Assembly (NCBI GenBank): GCA_016928935.1
Contig: JAFGJU010000201.1
Coordinates: forward strand, 1 to 14,094
Direction of reading: 5' to 3'
Length of the DNA stretch: 14,094 bases
From: Candidatus Eiseniibacteriota bacterium
Lineage (GTDB): Bacteria; Eisenbacteria; RBG-16-71-46; JAFGJU01
Positions 1-7,606 of the stretch are shown piece after piece (within the stretch, counting starts at the first letter, position 1; every line of letters begins with the position of its first letter). The notes under the pieces are model-generated. The model did no database searches. It worked only from the letters and a program-made list of their open reading frames with translations, and was not told where the DNA came from. A program made the position numbers and the translations under genes.

Positions 1-142
1 CCGACCGGCGCAGGAACCGCAGGCAGCGTAGGAACCCCACGGGTGCCGGAAACGTTCTTGCCGGAGGCGCGCCGACAATTACGGATTGCGCCACAGGACT
101 CATGTGATAAACTCCTTCCGTTTTCTCAACAGAGGAGGTGTC

Positions 143-1960
143 ATGAAGACCACTCTCAGTTCTTCGGCGAGACGCGTGCTGTCCGCCGGCCTCTTCACGG
201 CCGTCGTACTGGCCGGCGCGGCGTCCGCACAGCAGGCTATTTTCGATTTCCCGACCGCGCCCATGGTGACCCGCGAAGACAGCCTCTTCGTGAACCTTGC
301 CAAGGAGTACTTCGCCTGGTCGTACAGCGTGAATCCGGTGAGTGCCACTTACAACGGCGTCCACGACTTCGACGGAGAGCTGCCCGACCTGAGCCCGGAG
401 GCGACCGTGCAAAGGGAGACGATGACGGCACACACGCTCCAGGAGCTCGTTTCTGACATCGACCAGTCCCACTTGAGCACCGTCCACAGGTACGACTACG
501 AGATACTGAAGAGGCATCTGGAGGAGAGTCTCTTCAACATGCGTGAGTTGAGGGCGTGGGAGAAGTCGCCGATATACTACACCGAGCTGTGCGGCGGATC
601 CGTACGCTCACTCGTGAGCAGAGATTTCGCTCCGTGGGACGTACGGCTCAGGAGCGTAATCCTTCGCCTCCGGAAATTCCCCGGGCTCATTGACCAGGCC
701 GAGGCCAACCTGAAGTCCTCACCGCGCGTCTTCACCGAGGTCGCCGTCAAACAGAACGCGGGATGCATCTCATACATAGAGAACGACCTGCTCAAGACGG
801 CGGCTTACGCGCCGCAGCTCGAGGAGTCGCTGCGGGCCGCCACGCAGGTGGCGGTCGGAGCGCTCAAGTCATACGGAGACTGGCTGGAGAAGGGCTTGCT
901 GCCCAGGTCGGGGGCCGACCCCTGGATGGGAAAGGAGCTCTACGAGAAAAAACTGCTCTACGCCATCGGGCCGGGCGAGTCCTCCGCGGAGCTCGTGACT
1001 CGCGCACGGAAGAGGTACGAGGAAGTCAGGGGCGAGGCAATATCTCTGGCGCGAAAGATCCATGCCGAGCTTTTCCCGGGTCAAGAGCGCGGCGAGGGAG
1101 CGGCGGCCGATGAGGAGATGGCGCGCGAGGTGTTCGCGGAGATCGCAAAGCACCACGTCAAGGCGGAACAGCAGGCGGAGCAGTGCAGGGAGATCCTGGC
1201 GCGTCTGGACCGCTACATAAGGGAGAAAGACATAATCACACTGCCGCCGGAGAACACGCTGGAGGTGCAATGGACCCCGGAATTCGAACGCGGAGTGGCG
1301 GCGGGAGGCCTCGAGTCGCCGGGCGCGTTGGAACGGAACCTCAAGTCCTTTTTCTATGTCGCGCCGGTGCCGGACGACTGGACAGAGGAGCAGAAGGAAT
1401 CCTACCTGAGGGAATACAACGACTACATGCAGCAGATTTTCTGCATACATGAGGCACTGCCGGGGCACTACGTGAACGGATGGTACTCCAACCAGTTCCC
1501 GTCGCTGGTGAGGGCGCTGCTCTCGAGCGGGACGTTCTTGGAGGGCTGGGCCGTCTATTCGGAGAAGATGATGCTGGACGAGGGCTACGCCGACTTTGAC
1601 CCCAGACTCGCGCTCTCGAGGCTGAAGTGGAATCTCAGGGTCATAATCAACACGATAATAGACGTCGGCCTGCACACCCGAACGATGACGGAGCAGGAGG
1701 CGCTCGACCTGATGATACACGGCGGCTTCCAGGAGGAAAGCGAGGCCAGGAACAAAATCGTGAGGGCCTCGGTCACGTCCGTCCAGCTCACCACTTACTT
1801 CGTGGGAGTGGAGGGCATGTGGAGGATCGAGAGGCTGTACAGAGACAAGATGAAGGACAAGTTCAGCCGCAAGGCGTTCAACGAGAAGGTCCTCAGCTTC
1901 GGCAATCCGCCTCTCGATTTGCTTGAGGAGATGATGCTGGCCGAGGAACCGCAGAAATGA
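143..1960 (+). CDS. Secreted DUF885-family metallopeptidase-like protein
   Basis: A 605-aa exported protein. The start at 143 is chosen because AGGAGG lies just upstream (132-137) and the product opens with a classic Sec signal: basic N-terminus, hydrophobic stretch at about residues 12-27, and an ASA site cleaving near residue 29. The alternative upstream TTG at 86 would bury that signal. The DUF885 hallmark HEALPGH is at residues 436-442, followed by a conserved GWAVYSE segment (468-474) with Glu467 and Glu474 as candidate third ligands. The family is known to have a zinc-peptidase (gluzincin-like) arrangement; the substrate is unknown and cannot be read from sequence. Length is normal for the family. 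The stop codon overlaps the mazG start (ATGA), implying translational coupling. No convincing -35/-10 pair was found; GATAAA at 106-111 with an upstream TG is the best -10 candidate. Family call is confident, function is not. Confidence 0.9.
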   Translation: MKTTLSSSARRVLSAGLFTAVVLAGAASAQQAIFDFPTAPMVTREDSLFVNLAKEYFAWSYSVNPVSATYNGVHDFDGELPDLSPEATVQRETMTAHTLQELVSDIDQSHLSTVHRYDYEILKRHLEESLFNMRELRAWEKSPIYYTELCGGSVRSLVSRDFAPWDVRLRSVILRLRKFPGLIDQAEANLKSSPRVFTEVAVKQNAGCISYIENDLLKTAAYAPQLEESLRAATQVAVGALKSYGDWLEKGLLPRSGADPWMGKELYEKKLLYAIGPGESSAELVTRARKRYEEVRGEAISLARKIHAELFPGQERGEGAAADEEMAREVFAEIAKHHVKAEQQAEQCREILARLDRYIREKDIITLPPENTLEVQWTPEFERGVAAGGLESPGALERNLKSFFYVAPVPDDWTEEQKESYLREYNDYMQQIFCIHEALPGHYVNGWYSNQFPSLVRALLSSGTFLEGWAVYSEKMMLDEGYADFDPRLALSRLKWNLRVIINTIIDVGLHTRTMTEQEALDLMIHGGFQEESEARNKIVRASVTSVQLTTYFVGVEGMWRIERLYRDKMKDKFSRKAFNEKVLSFGNPPLDLLEEMMLAEEPQK

Positions 1961-2841
1961 AGAAAGGAAAAGGAAGCCTCGGCGAAACGCCCCCGGGCAG
2001 GACCGCGCACAAGAGCACCCGGCCGCAGGAATCCCGGAAGCGTACCGTCGAAGACCTTCTTCATATCTGTAGGGTGCTGCGGGGCGAGGACGGCTGTCCC
2101 TGGGACAAGAGTCAAACCATCACCTCGCTCACGCCTTACATCCTGGAAGAGACTCACGAGGTCATAGACGCCATAGCGGCTGGAGAGCACGACAAGCTGA
2201 AGGAAGAGATCGGGGATCTCCTCTTCCTGCTCATTTTTTGCGTCGAAATCGCGGAGGAGAAGGGTCTCTTCACCCTTGACGACGTGGTCAGGATGAGCGA
2301 GGAGAAAATGAAGAGGCGGCATCCGCACGTTTTCGGGCTGAAGACCGCGAAGAAAACGAAGGACATCCTCAGGCAGTGGGAAGAGATAAAGCTTATGGAA
2401 GAACCCTCTCAGACGTCCCTGCTGGAGGGCGCCTCCCCCACCCTGTCTCCGCTGGTGGCGTCGTTTCGGCTCCAGGAGAAGGCCGCGGCGGTCGGGTTCG
2501 ACTGGCCCGGACCGCAGGACGTGGTGAAGAAGATCCGGGAAGAGTTGGCCGAGCTGAAGGAGGCGCTGTCCGCGCGTGACCAGGAGGCCACCGGAGCCGA
2601 GGTAGGCGACCTCTTGTTCTCTCTCGTGAACCTCGCACGGAAGACGGGCCAGAACCCCGACGTCTGCCTCAGAAGGACCATGGAGAAGTTTCGAAGAAGA
2701 TTCGCCTTTGTCGAGGAGTCCCTGAGACGGAGAGGCAAGACTCCATCAGGTTCGACGCTGGAGGAGATGGACGGACTCTGGAACGAAGTGAAGGAGCGGG
2801 AGAAGAGGAAGGAAAGGAAGAAAAACCGCCACAGGAAGTGA
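1957..2841 (+). CDS. mazG: Nucleoside triphosphate pyrophosphohydrolase MazG
   Basis: A 294-aa, full-length two-domain MazG. It hydrolyses NTPs/dNTPs to NMP plus pyrophosphate in the cytosol (housecleaning and stringent-response modulation in known members). Domain 1 contains GCPWD (46-50), EETHE (64-68) and EEIGD (83-87), the EExxE...ExxD metal-binding pattern, followed by RRHPHVFG (120-127). Domain 2 repeats the pattern from about residue 165: FRLQEKAAAVGFDWPG, then EELAELKEAL and EVGDLLFSLVNLAR. An N-terminal extension of about 30 Lys/Arg/Pro-rich residues precedes the domain. It starts within the stop of the DUF885 gene (ATGA overlap), so its expression is probably coupled to that gene; the functional link is unclear. 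It ends in a Lys/Arg-rich tail. Converges with the TSP3 gene on the opposite strand. Confidence 0.95.
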   Translation: MKKGKGSLGETPPGRTAHKSTRPQESRKRTVEDLLHICRVLRGEDGCPWDKSQTITSLTPYILEETHEVIDAIAAGEHDKLKEEIGDLLFLLIFCVEIAEEKGLFTLDDVVRMSEEKMKRRHPHVFGLKTAKKTKDILRQWEEIKLMEEPSQTSLLEGASPTLSPLVASFRLQEKAAAVGFDWPGPQDVVKKIREELAELKEALSARDQEATGAEVGDLLFSLVNLARKTGQNPDVCLRRTMEKFRRRFAFVEESLRRRGKTPSGSTLEEMDGLWNEVKEREKRKERKKNRHRK

Positions 2842-2913
2842 GTCTCCGGCCCCTCACAGTGAACCAGACACTCGCGAGACTGAGTCACCAGTCGTGAGAC
2901 TGTCCGGACTCAC
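2838..2913 (+). other. Inverted repeat at mazG 3' end, possible RNA fold
   Basis: GTGAGTCTCCGG (2838-2849, overlapping the mazG stop) is complementary, with one bulged T, to CCGGACTCAC (2904-2913). Inside lie GACTG/CAGTC half-sites and two near-copies of CGAGACTG/TGAGACTG. The segment could fold as a branched structure at the end of the mazG transcript. There is no U-tract, so it is not an intrinsic terminator by itself. Confidence 0.4.
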
Positions 2914-3020
2914 CCGCCTACACCCGCACGCACCCGGACTCAACCGCGCTCACACGCCTTCAACCACACACACCCGTGCTAACGCGCGCTCAACCGCACG
3001 CAACACCGCTCACGCGGGCG
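2911..3020 (+). repeat. 10-bp tandem repeat, C-rich and G-poor (possible rut-like region)
   Basis: Eleven consecutive decamers of the form CA(C/A)CCGCNCT begin at 2911, 2921, 2931 and so on to 3011, for example CACCCGCCTA, CACCCGCACG, CACCCGGACT, CAACCGCGCT. The phase is held without indels, although individual units differ by one to four bases. On the plus strand the tract is rich in C and A and poor in G, as Rho-loading (rut) sites are. It lies directly after mazG, between convergent genes, which is where a terminator is expected. The repeat is seen directly; the Rho role is inference. Confidence 0.75.
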
Positions 3021-3132
3021 CATCAGACCCAGCTGGATCCGCCCCGGCGCACGTCGGAATGCGCGTGGCGCCCGGGTCGCAGCCGCCTGTCACTCGGGCC
3101 CGGCGTGTTGCCGGTAACCCCTCCCCCATATG

Positions 3133-4773
3133 CTATCTATCAGGACAACCGTCGTCGTCCATGACGCCGTCCGAATCCTCCGGGTCGTTCGGACACTTGT
3201 CTTCGGCGTCCACTATGCCGTCGAGGTCGTTGTCAATGTCGGGGCAACCGTCCGCGTCCGCGTACCCGTCGGCGTCTTCTGCCAGGCTCGGGCACTTGTC
3301 CTTCGCGTCCGGGATGCCGTCTCGGTCCGTATCGACGACCTCCTCAGCCCGGGGGGTCTCATCCGGACATCCGTCCGCGTCCTGGTAGCCGTTGACCGTC
3401 TCCGGCTCGTTGGGACAGCCGTCGGACATGTCAGGCACCCCGTCTCCATCGTTGTCCAGGTCCGGGCAGCCGTCCTCGTCCTCATAGCCGTCGCGGTCTT
3501 CACGCCCGTCAGGACACCTGTCGGCTGAGTCGGTCACCCCATCCTTGTCCGCGTCCGGCTCGGGACAACCGTCCGCGTCCTCGTACCCGTTCACTGTCTC
3601 CGCTTCATTCGGGCACCTGTCGGCAGCGTCCAGGATCCCGTCCGAGTCGTTGTCGGGGTCCGGGCAGCCGTCCGTGTCCTCGTACCCGTCCAGGTCCTCG
3701 GCTTCAGTCGGGCACAGGTCGCTGTCGTCTCCCAAACCGTCTGCGTCCACGTCGCCGCCGTACACGGCCGGCAAGAAATCGAATCCGAGAGTGAACGCCC
3801 ACTCCGGAAGCTCGTCGTCCGGGTCAAACTCGGTGTCAGCGTCGTTGCCGGAGAGTCTCAAGTCCACGGCAGCCGTAGCCACGATGCCGAAGGGCAAGTT
3901 CATCCTGGCGCCGGGAGTGATCAGTATTGGGTTTTCCTTGAAGGTCGCCACGTCCGCGCCGTCAATGAACTGCTCCGTGTAGAGCTCAGTGAACAGGGTG
4001 ACAATGGAAGAAGGGAACTCCAGTCCCAGGCCGGCCAGGAGGACGTCCTTGTTCTCCAGTCTTCCCGGAATCGGGAACATGTACGACGGAAACCGAACGA
4101 TGCTCTCGTCACGGTTGAGCCAGTAGCCCGCGTTGACATGCACCCTGAGAGGAGTGAGCGCCGCGACGTCGCTCAGGTCGAACGTGGCGCAGACTCGACC
4201 GAACACGTTTGCCTCGTCAGTCGTGAAGAGTCTCGTGCCGGCCGACGCTCCGGGCATCACAAGTTCAGTGTTCTTGCCGGAGGGGAGCGACACTTCGGCC
4301 ATCGCGGCAAAAGAGAAGGTCTCGCTCTCGAGCGGTGCCTTGACCTTGAAACCAACTCTCATGTCTCCCAGGCCGCCGTAATTCTCGTCGGACTCCTCTC
4401 TGTCCGGAAGAGGCTTGAAGTTCCAGGCGGTCCCCTGCCCCGGCAGCACCACGAACGCCTCGGCTATGCCCATGAACCCGTACCTGCCGCTCAGTTGGCC
4501 CAGAGCGTAGCTCTCCTTGACCGAGTGCGAGTACGGCGTCATCCGGTGGTAGTACTGGCCGAAAAGACCCACGGACCATCCGCTCTGAGGCAGAACTCCC
4601 GCGGAAGAGATGCGCAGAAGGCCGTCTGTGCCCCTCAAGTCGGCGCAAACACGAGGTGCGGGAAACAGGTTACCGGCGATGACGGCAAAGAGAACACAGG
4701 CGGCCAGTACACGAGGCCGACGGACAACCGCGCGACTGAGCCGGCGTCTCTTAAGTGTCGTGCAGAATCTCAT
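3133..4773 (-). CDS. Outer-membrane beta-barrel protein with thrombospondin type-3 repeats, lacking an OmpA domain
   Basis: A 546-aa exported protein. The start at 4773 has AAGGAG six bases upstream and a promoter about 40 bases upstream. A long basic n-region and hydrophobic segment (about 22-35) end at VCA, cleaved near residue 44. Residues about 45-335 have alternating aromatic/hydrophobic strands and turns typical of an outer-membrane barrel. From residue 341 to the end run about six thrombospondin type-3 units (DxDxDGxxDxxDxCP, then E.xDGYxDxDGCP), which bind calcium in known proteins. In the common OmpA-family relatives the repeats lead into a peptidoglycan-binding OmpA domain. Here a stop follows the last DGCPD immediately, and no OmpA-like sequence is visible in the 290 bases beyond. 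Probably monocistronic. Role inferred: cell-surface structure or porin. Confidence 0.85.
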   Translation of the reverse strand: MRFCTTLKRRRLSRAVVRRPRVLAACVLFAVIAGNLFPAPRVCADLRGTDGLLRISSAGVLPQSGWSVGLFGQYYHRMTPYSHSVKESYALGQLSGRYGFMGIAEAFVVLPGQGTAWNFKPLPDREESDENYGGLGDMRVGFKVKAPLESETFSFAAMAEVSLPSGKNTELVMPGASAGTRLFTTDEANVFGRVCATFDLSDVAALTPLRVHVNAGYWLNRDESIVRFPSYMFPIPGRLENKDVLLAGLGLEFPSSIVTLFTELYTEQFIDGADVATFKENPILITPGARMNLPFGIVATAAVDLRLSGNDADTEFDPDDELPEWAFTLGFDFLPAVYGGDVDADGLGDDSDLCPTEAEDLDGYEDTDGCPDPDNDSDGILDAADRCPNEAETVNGYEDADGCPEPDADKDGVTDSADRCPDGREDRDGYEDEDGCPDLDNDGDGVPDMSDGCPNEPETVNGYQDADGCPDETPRAEEVVDTDRDGIPDAKDKCPSLAEDADGYADADGCPDIDNDLDGIVDAEDKCPNDPEDSDGVMDDDGCPDR

Positions 4774-4807
4774 ACGAAGCTCCTTTGCAAAGTCCTAACG
4801 CGGTTTC

Positions 4808-4836
4808 AAACTAGGAGTTGAGCGCCGGAAAGTCAA
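4808..4836 (-). promoter_or_regulatory. Sigma70-type promoter of the TSP3 barrel gene
   Basis: On the minus strand TTGACT (4836-4831) is separated by exactly 17 bases from TAGTTT (4813-4808). It lies about 35 bases before the start codon at 4773, which has AAGGAG in front of it. Spacing, position and a short leader make this the best promoter in the window. Confidence 0.65.
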
Positions 4837-4956
4837 CACAAATCAACCCCGGGGGCTCGCGCAGCGACGTTGCTCCGTGGGCGGGGCCGTCACGCCGGGC
4901 GACCGGCGCCGCGGGCCACGGCATCGCTGCCGGAGGGAGGTTTTTTCACGCAGCTC

Positions 4957-6138
4957 TCACCACAGCCTCACCAGCACACACTTCAAGTACTCGCTGATGC
5001 GGCCGGGAAGCAGGATGGGATGGTCGCGCGATTGGGACCGTATCGAGACAATCTGCGCTTCCCTGCCGGCTCTCCTGGCCGACCTGGCGAGAAGACTCAG
5101 GAATGTCTCTCTGTCCACGTTGTGCGAACAGGAACAGGTCACGAGGAAGCCGCCGGGTGTCACTAGTTTCATGGCATCCGTGTTTATCCGCTCGTAGATC
5201 TCCACCCCCGCTCTCATCTTCCGCTTGCTCTTGACGAGTCCGGGCGGGTCCACGATGACCACGTCAAACTTGTCGCCCAAAACGACGAGCCGAGACAGAT
5301 ACGAGAAACAGTTCTCGTGCACGAGACTGCACTTGCCCGACACTCCGTTTAGCTCGACGCAGCGCTCGGCCATCTCCAGGGCCCTGGGGGAGCTGTCGAT
5401 CAACGTCGCGTGGCGCGCTCCCCGCCTGGCCGCCTCTATGCCCCAGGCCCCGCTGTAACAGAAGCAATCCAACACGTTCTTGTCCTGCACGATGTCGGAC
5501 AGAAGCACCCTGTTTTCGCTCTGGTCCAGGTAGAGGCCCGTCTTCTGCCCGTTGATGAGGTCCGCTATCGCAAAAAGCGAGATGTCGCGCAGAACCCCGG
5601 CGCCGGGGTACTCCCCGCGCGCGACGGTTCTCTCGAACGGAAGGTTCTCCTGGGCCCTGGCGTTCGTGTCGTTCCTCAACACTATGGACCTGGGCCTGAA
5701 GATGTCTTCCAGCAGGTCCAAGAGAAGCTCCCGCTGCCGTTCCATGCCCAGGGTAGTGACCTGCACAGCCAGGTCCTCTCCGTAGCGGTCCACGACGAGG
5801 CCTGGCAGGTAGTCCGCCTCACTGAACACCATTCGCATCGCGTCGCGCTCCCCGGCGAACGGCCGCCTGGCCTCGATCGCCCTTGCGATGCGATTGCGGA
5901 AGAATTGGCGGCCGACTTCCTCCGGCTCCCGCGTGAGGACCCGGATGGCGATGAGCGACTTCCGGTTCAAGTAGCCGCGGCCGAGGAACGTGCCGCCCTG
6001 ACTGTAGACGTCGGCCAGCGCGCCGTCTTCGGCCGAGCCGTCAAACCGTTCTATCTCGTTGCTGAAGACCCACGGATGCCCTATCCGCTGCCGTCTGTCC
6101 TCGTTCTTCTTGAGGTATACTCTGGGAATTTGTGGCAT
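4957..6138 (-). CDS. rlmI: RlmI-type 23S rRNA (cytosine-C5) methyltransferase
   Basis: 393 aa, close to the length of E. coli RlmI, which makes m5C1962 of 23S rRNA using SAM. The PUA-like N-terminus contains RIGHPWVFSNEIE (18-30). The signature GQKTGLYLDQSENR (197-210) leads into the SAM fold: VLDCFCYSGAWGIEAARRGA (222-241), acidic loop LIDSS (246-250), motif IV DPPGLVKSK (297-305), then VTCSCSHNV (333-341) with the cysteines typical of m5C enzymes, and a C-terminal ADHP-like RDHPILLPGR. The start at 6138 is preferred to an upstream ATG at 6219 because family homology begins at MPQIPRVYLKK and the upstream 27 residues look unrelated. Last gene of the minus-strand group, 266 bases after speB. 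Could carry another base specificity within the RlmI/RlmK-like class, but the family is clear. Confidence 0.9.
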   Translation of the reverse strand: MPQIPRVYLKKNEDRRQRIGHPWVFSNEIERFDGSAEDGALADVYSQGGTFLGRGYLNRKSLIAIRVLTREPEEVGRQFFRNRIARAIEARRPFAGERDAMRMVFSEADYLPGLVVDRYGEDLAVQVTTLGMERQRELLLDLLEDIFRPRSIVLRNDTNARAQENLPFERTVARGEYPGAGVLRDISLFAIADLINGQKTGLYLDQSENRVLLSDIVQDKNVLDCFCYSGAWGIEAARRGARHATLIDSSPRALEMAERCVELNGVSGKCSLVHENCFSYLSRLVVLGDKFDVVIVDPPGLVKSKRKMRAGVEIYERINTDAMKLVTPGGFLVTCSCSHNVDRETFLSLLARSARRAGREAQIVSIRSQSRDHPILLPGRISEYLKCVLVRLW

Positions 6139-6404
6139 GAGCGGGAATCCTGTTGCCGCGTTGCGGACGCCGCGGGACACTTGAGGCGCGCCAGGGACGC
6201 GCGTGACGGCCCCGGCCACACCGTCAGCGGGCCGGTGTCGCGGCCATCGGAACCGCCTCGTGAGCCGCGGCGTGAGGCAGCCCGCCGGTCGGGGTGTCCT
6301 ATCGGCAGCGCGGTCCTATCGGCGGCGGATCCGCCCCCTGTTGTTAAGGCAGACCACCACCCGCGCCGCCGGTCGCTCCGCCGGCCACGTCGCGGGCAGC
6401 TCCC
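6139..6404. other. Intergenic gap between speB and rlmI with a short direct repeat
   Basis: 266 GC-rich bases with no supportable gene. It contains a near-perfect direct repeat GTCCTATCGGC(A/G)GCG at 6296-6310 and 6313-6327 (17-bp period). No clear terminator or promoter was seen, so read-through from speB to rlmI is possible but not shown. Confidence 0.5.
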
Positions 6405-7466
6405 TCAGCGGCCGCCCCTGATGAAGCTCCCTATCAGCCTGTAGACGAGTCTGGCGGCGAGGAAGTCAGGCGCCACCAGACCCGGAATCGGACGCAGCTC
6501 GTTCAAGTCCATGCCGACTACCCTCTTCCCGGCCGCCAGTTCCCGCATCATGCCGGTCACTTCCTGCCAAGAGAGGCCGCCCGGCTCTGGGGTGCCGACC
6601 GACGGCACGACGGAAGGGTCGAACACGTCCATGTCTATGGTCAGGTAGATCTCGTCCGGGAGGCCGGCGAGGGCGCTCGAGAAGTGGCCCACGCGCGAAG
6701 GTGCCAGGGTCACAATGTCACCCTTGCCGGCGGCCGCGCCGGCGGCGGCTGAACCCGCGCCTCCAGGCCTGGCTTCGACCTTACCCACGCCCCTACCCGA
6801 ACCCACACTTCTGACCTTGCCGGTCCCGGCGGCCGCGCCGCGTCTTGAGCCGCGTCCCGAGGCGCTGCGTCTGCCGGTGACGGGACCCGCGCCGCTTCTG
6901 TCCGCTCCGGCACGCTTGAGGAACTCGCTTTCCTCCTCCGACATTGACCTCACTCCGACCTGCACGAGCGGGCCCAGCTCCGCAAGCCGCCTGCCGGTGC
7001 AGGCGTGGTTCATCCGCGTGCCCTCGTAGGAGCTTCGCATGTCCGCGTGCGCGTCAAGCTGCACAAACCCGAGCGAACGGTGGTTCCTCTTGAATGCCTT
7101 CGCCGCTCCGACCGAGAGGATATGGTCGCCACCCAGCATGACCACGAACTTGTCCATCTTGACGTACCTGTCCACGGCCGCGGTCACTTCCTTGACCATG
7201 TCTTCGGGGCTCGAGACCACCGGCTCCAGGAACGGCAGAGTGTGGATGCCGAAGGTGCAGGGAGAAAACCCCAGTTCCTCGTCGAAAAGCTCCATGTTCC
7301 TTGAGGCCGAGATAATGGCCTGGGGGCCGTCCTTGCTGCCGCTCTGGTAGCTGGCCGTGGAGTCGTAAGGCACGGGCAGCACCACAGCGCGGGACGCCTC
7401 CAGAGAGGAGAATCTTTCCTCCAGCGCACCGAAATTGAAAGGAAGGAAGACAGGCTCTTTTTTCAT
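6405..7466 (-). CDS. speB: Agmatinase (SpeB, ureohydrolase) with a low-complexity insertion
   Basis: 353 aa. Agmatinase hydrolyses agmatine to putrescine and urea using two Mn ions. All expected ligands are visible: GGDH (112-115), DAHAD (138-142) and DMD (278-280) in TIDMDVFDPS. VGVRSMSEEE (170-179) and the C-terminal APDFLAARLVYRLIG are also characteristic. The anomaly is residues about 187-250: a Gly/Ala/Arg/Ser-rich stretch of about 60 residues inserted between LKRAG and DIVTLAPSRV, where ordinary agmatinases (about 290-300 aa) have a short loop. The frame stays open, so the gene is intact. Substrate within the ureohydrolase family (agmatine versus another guanidino compound) is inferred from the neighbouring polyamine-type gene. 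Start at 7466 has a weak AAGGTG upstream. Lies 140 bases after the deoxyhypusine-synthase homologue, same strand. Confidence 0.88.
   Translation of the reverse strand: MKKEPVFLPFNFGALEERFSSLEASRAVVLPVPYDSTASYQSGSKDGPQAIISASRNMELFDEELGFSPCTFGIHTLPFLEPVVSSPEDMVKEVTAAVDRYVKMDKFVVMLGGDHILSVGAAKAFKRNHRSLGFVQLDAHADMRSSYEGTRMNHACTGRRLAELGPLVQVGVRSMSEEESEFLKRAGADRSGAGPVTGRRSASGRGSRRGAAAGTGKVRSVGSGRGVGKVEARPGGAGSAAAGAAAGKGDIVTLAPSRVGHFSSALAGLPDEIYLTIDMDVFDPSVVPSVGTPEPGGLSWQEVTGMMRELAAGKRVVGMDLNELRPIPGLVAPDFLAARLVYRLIGSFIRGGR
6709..6905 (-). repeat. Low-complexity insertion inside speB with internal duplication
   Basis: This in-frame segment encodes the Gly/Ala/Arg-rich insertion of SpeB. A 15-bp sequence, CCGGCGGCCGCGCCG, occurs at 6727-6741 and again at 6826-6840, 99 bp (33 codons) apart, with partial similarity continuing beyond. 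This suggests growth by segmental duplication that preserved frame. Confidence 0.6.
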
Positions 7467-7606
7467 TCAGCAAATCACCTTCGGGGCGTCGGCAGCTCGC
7501 CCTCGGCACCGGACCGCCTTCATCGCTGCCCACCTCGGTCGGCCCCTCTCCTTCGTCGCCCGGTCACATCAAGCGGCTATGCACCGCTGTCAACAACTCA
7601 CCTTGG

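Noticed and set aside
3133..3760. Repeated sequence resembling a CRISPR or minisatellite
   Set aside because: It is the coding repeat of the TSP3 domains, in frame throughout, with no spacer-repeat structure.
2894..3982. Ser/Pro/Val-rich plus-strand open frames opposite the TSP3 gene
   Set aside because: They are antisense shadows of the GAC/GAT-rich calcium repeats and have no independent start signals.
4920..4950. TTTTTT run after a GC-rich segment as an intrinsic terminator
   Set aside because: The T-run is on the plus strand, where no gene ends; on the minus strand it is an A-run before the GC-rich part.
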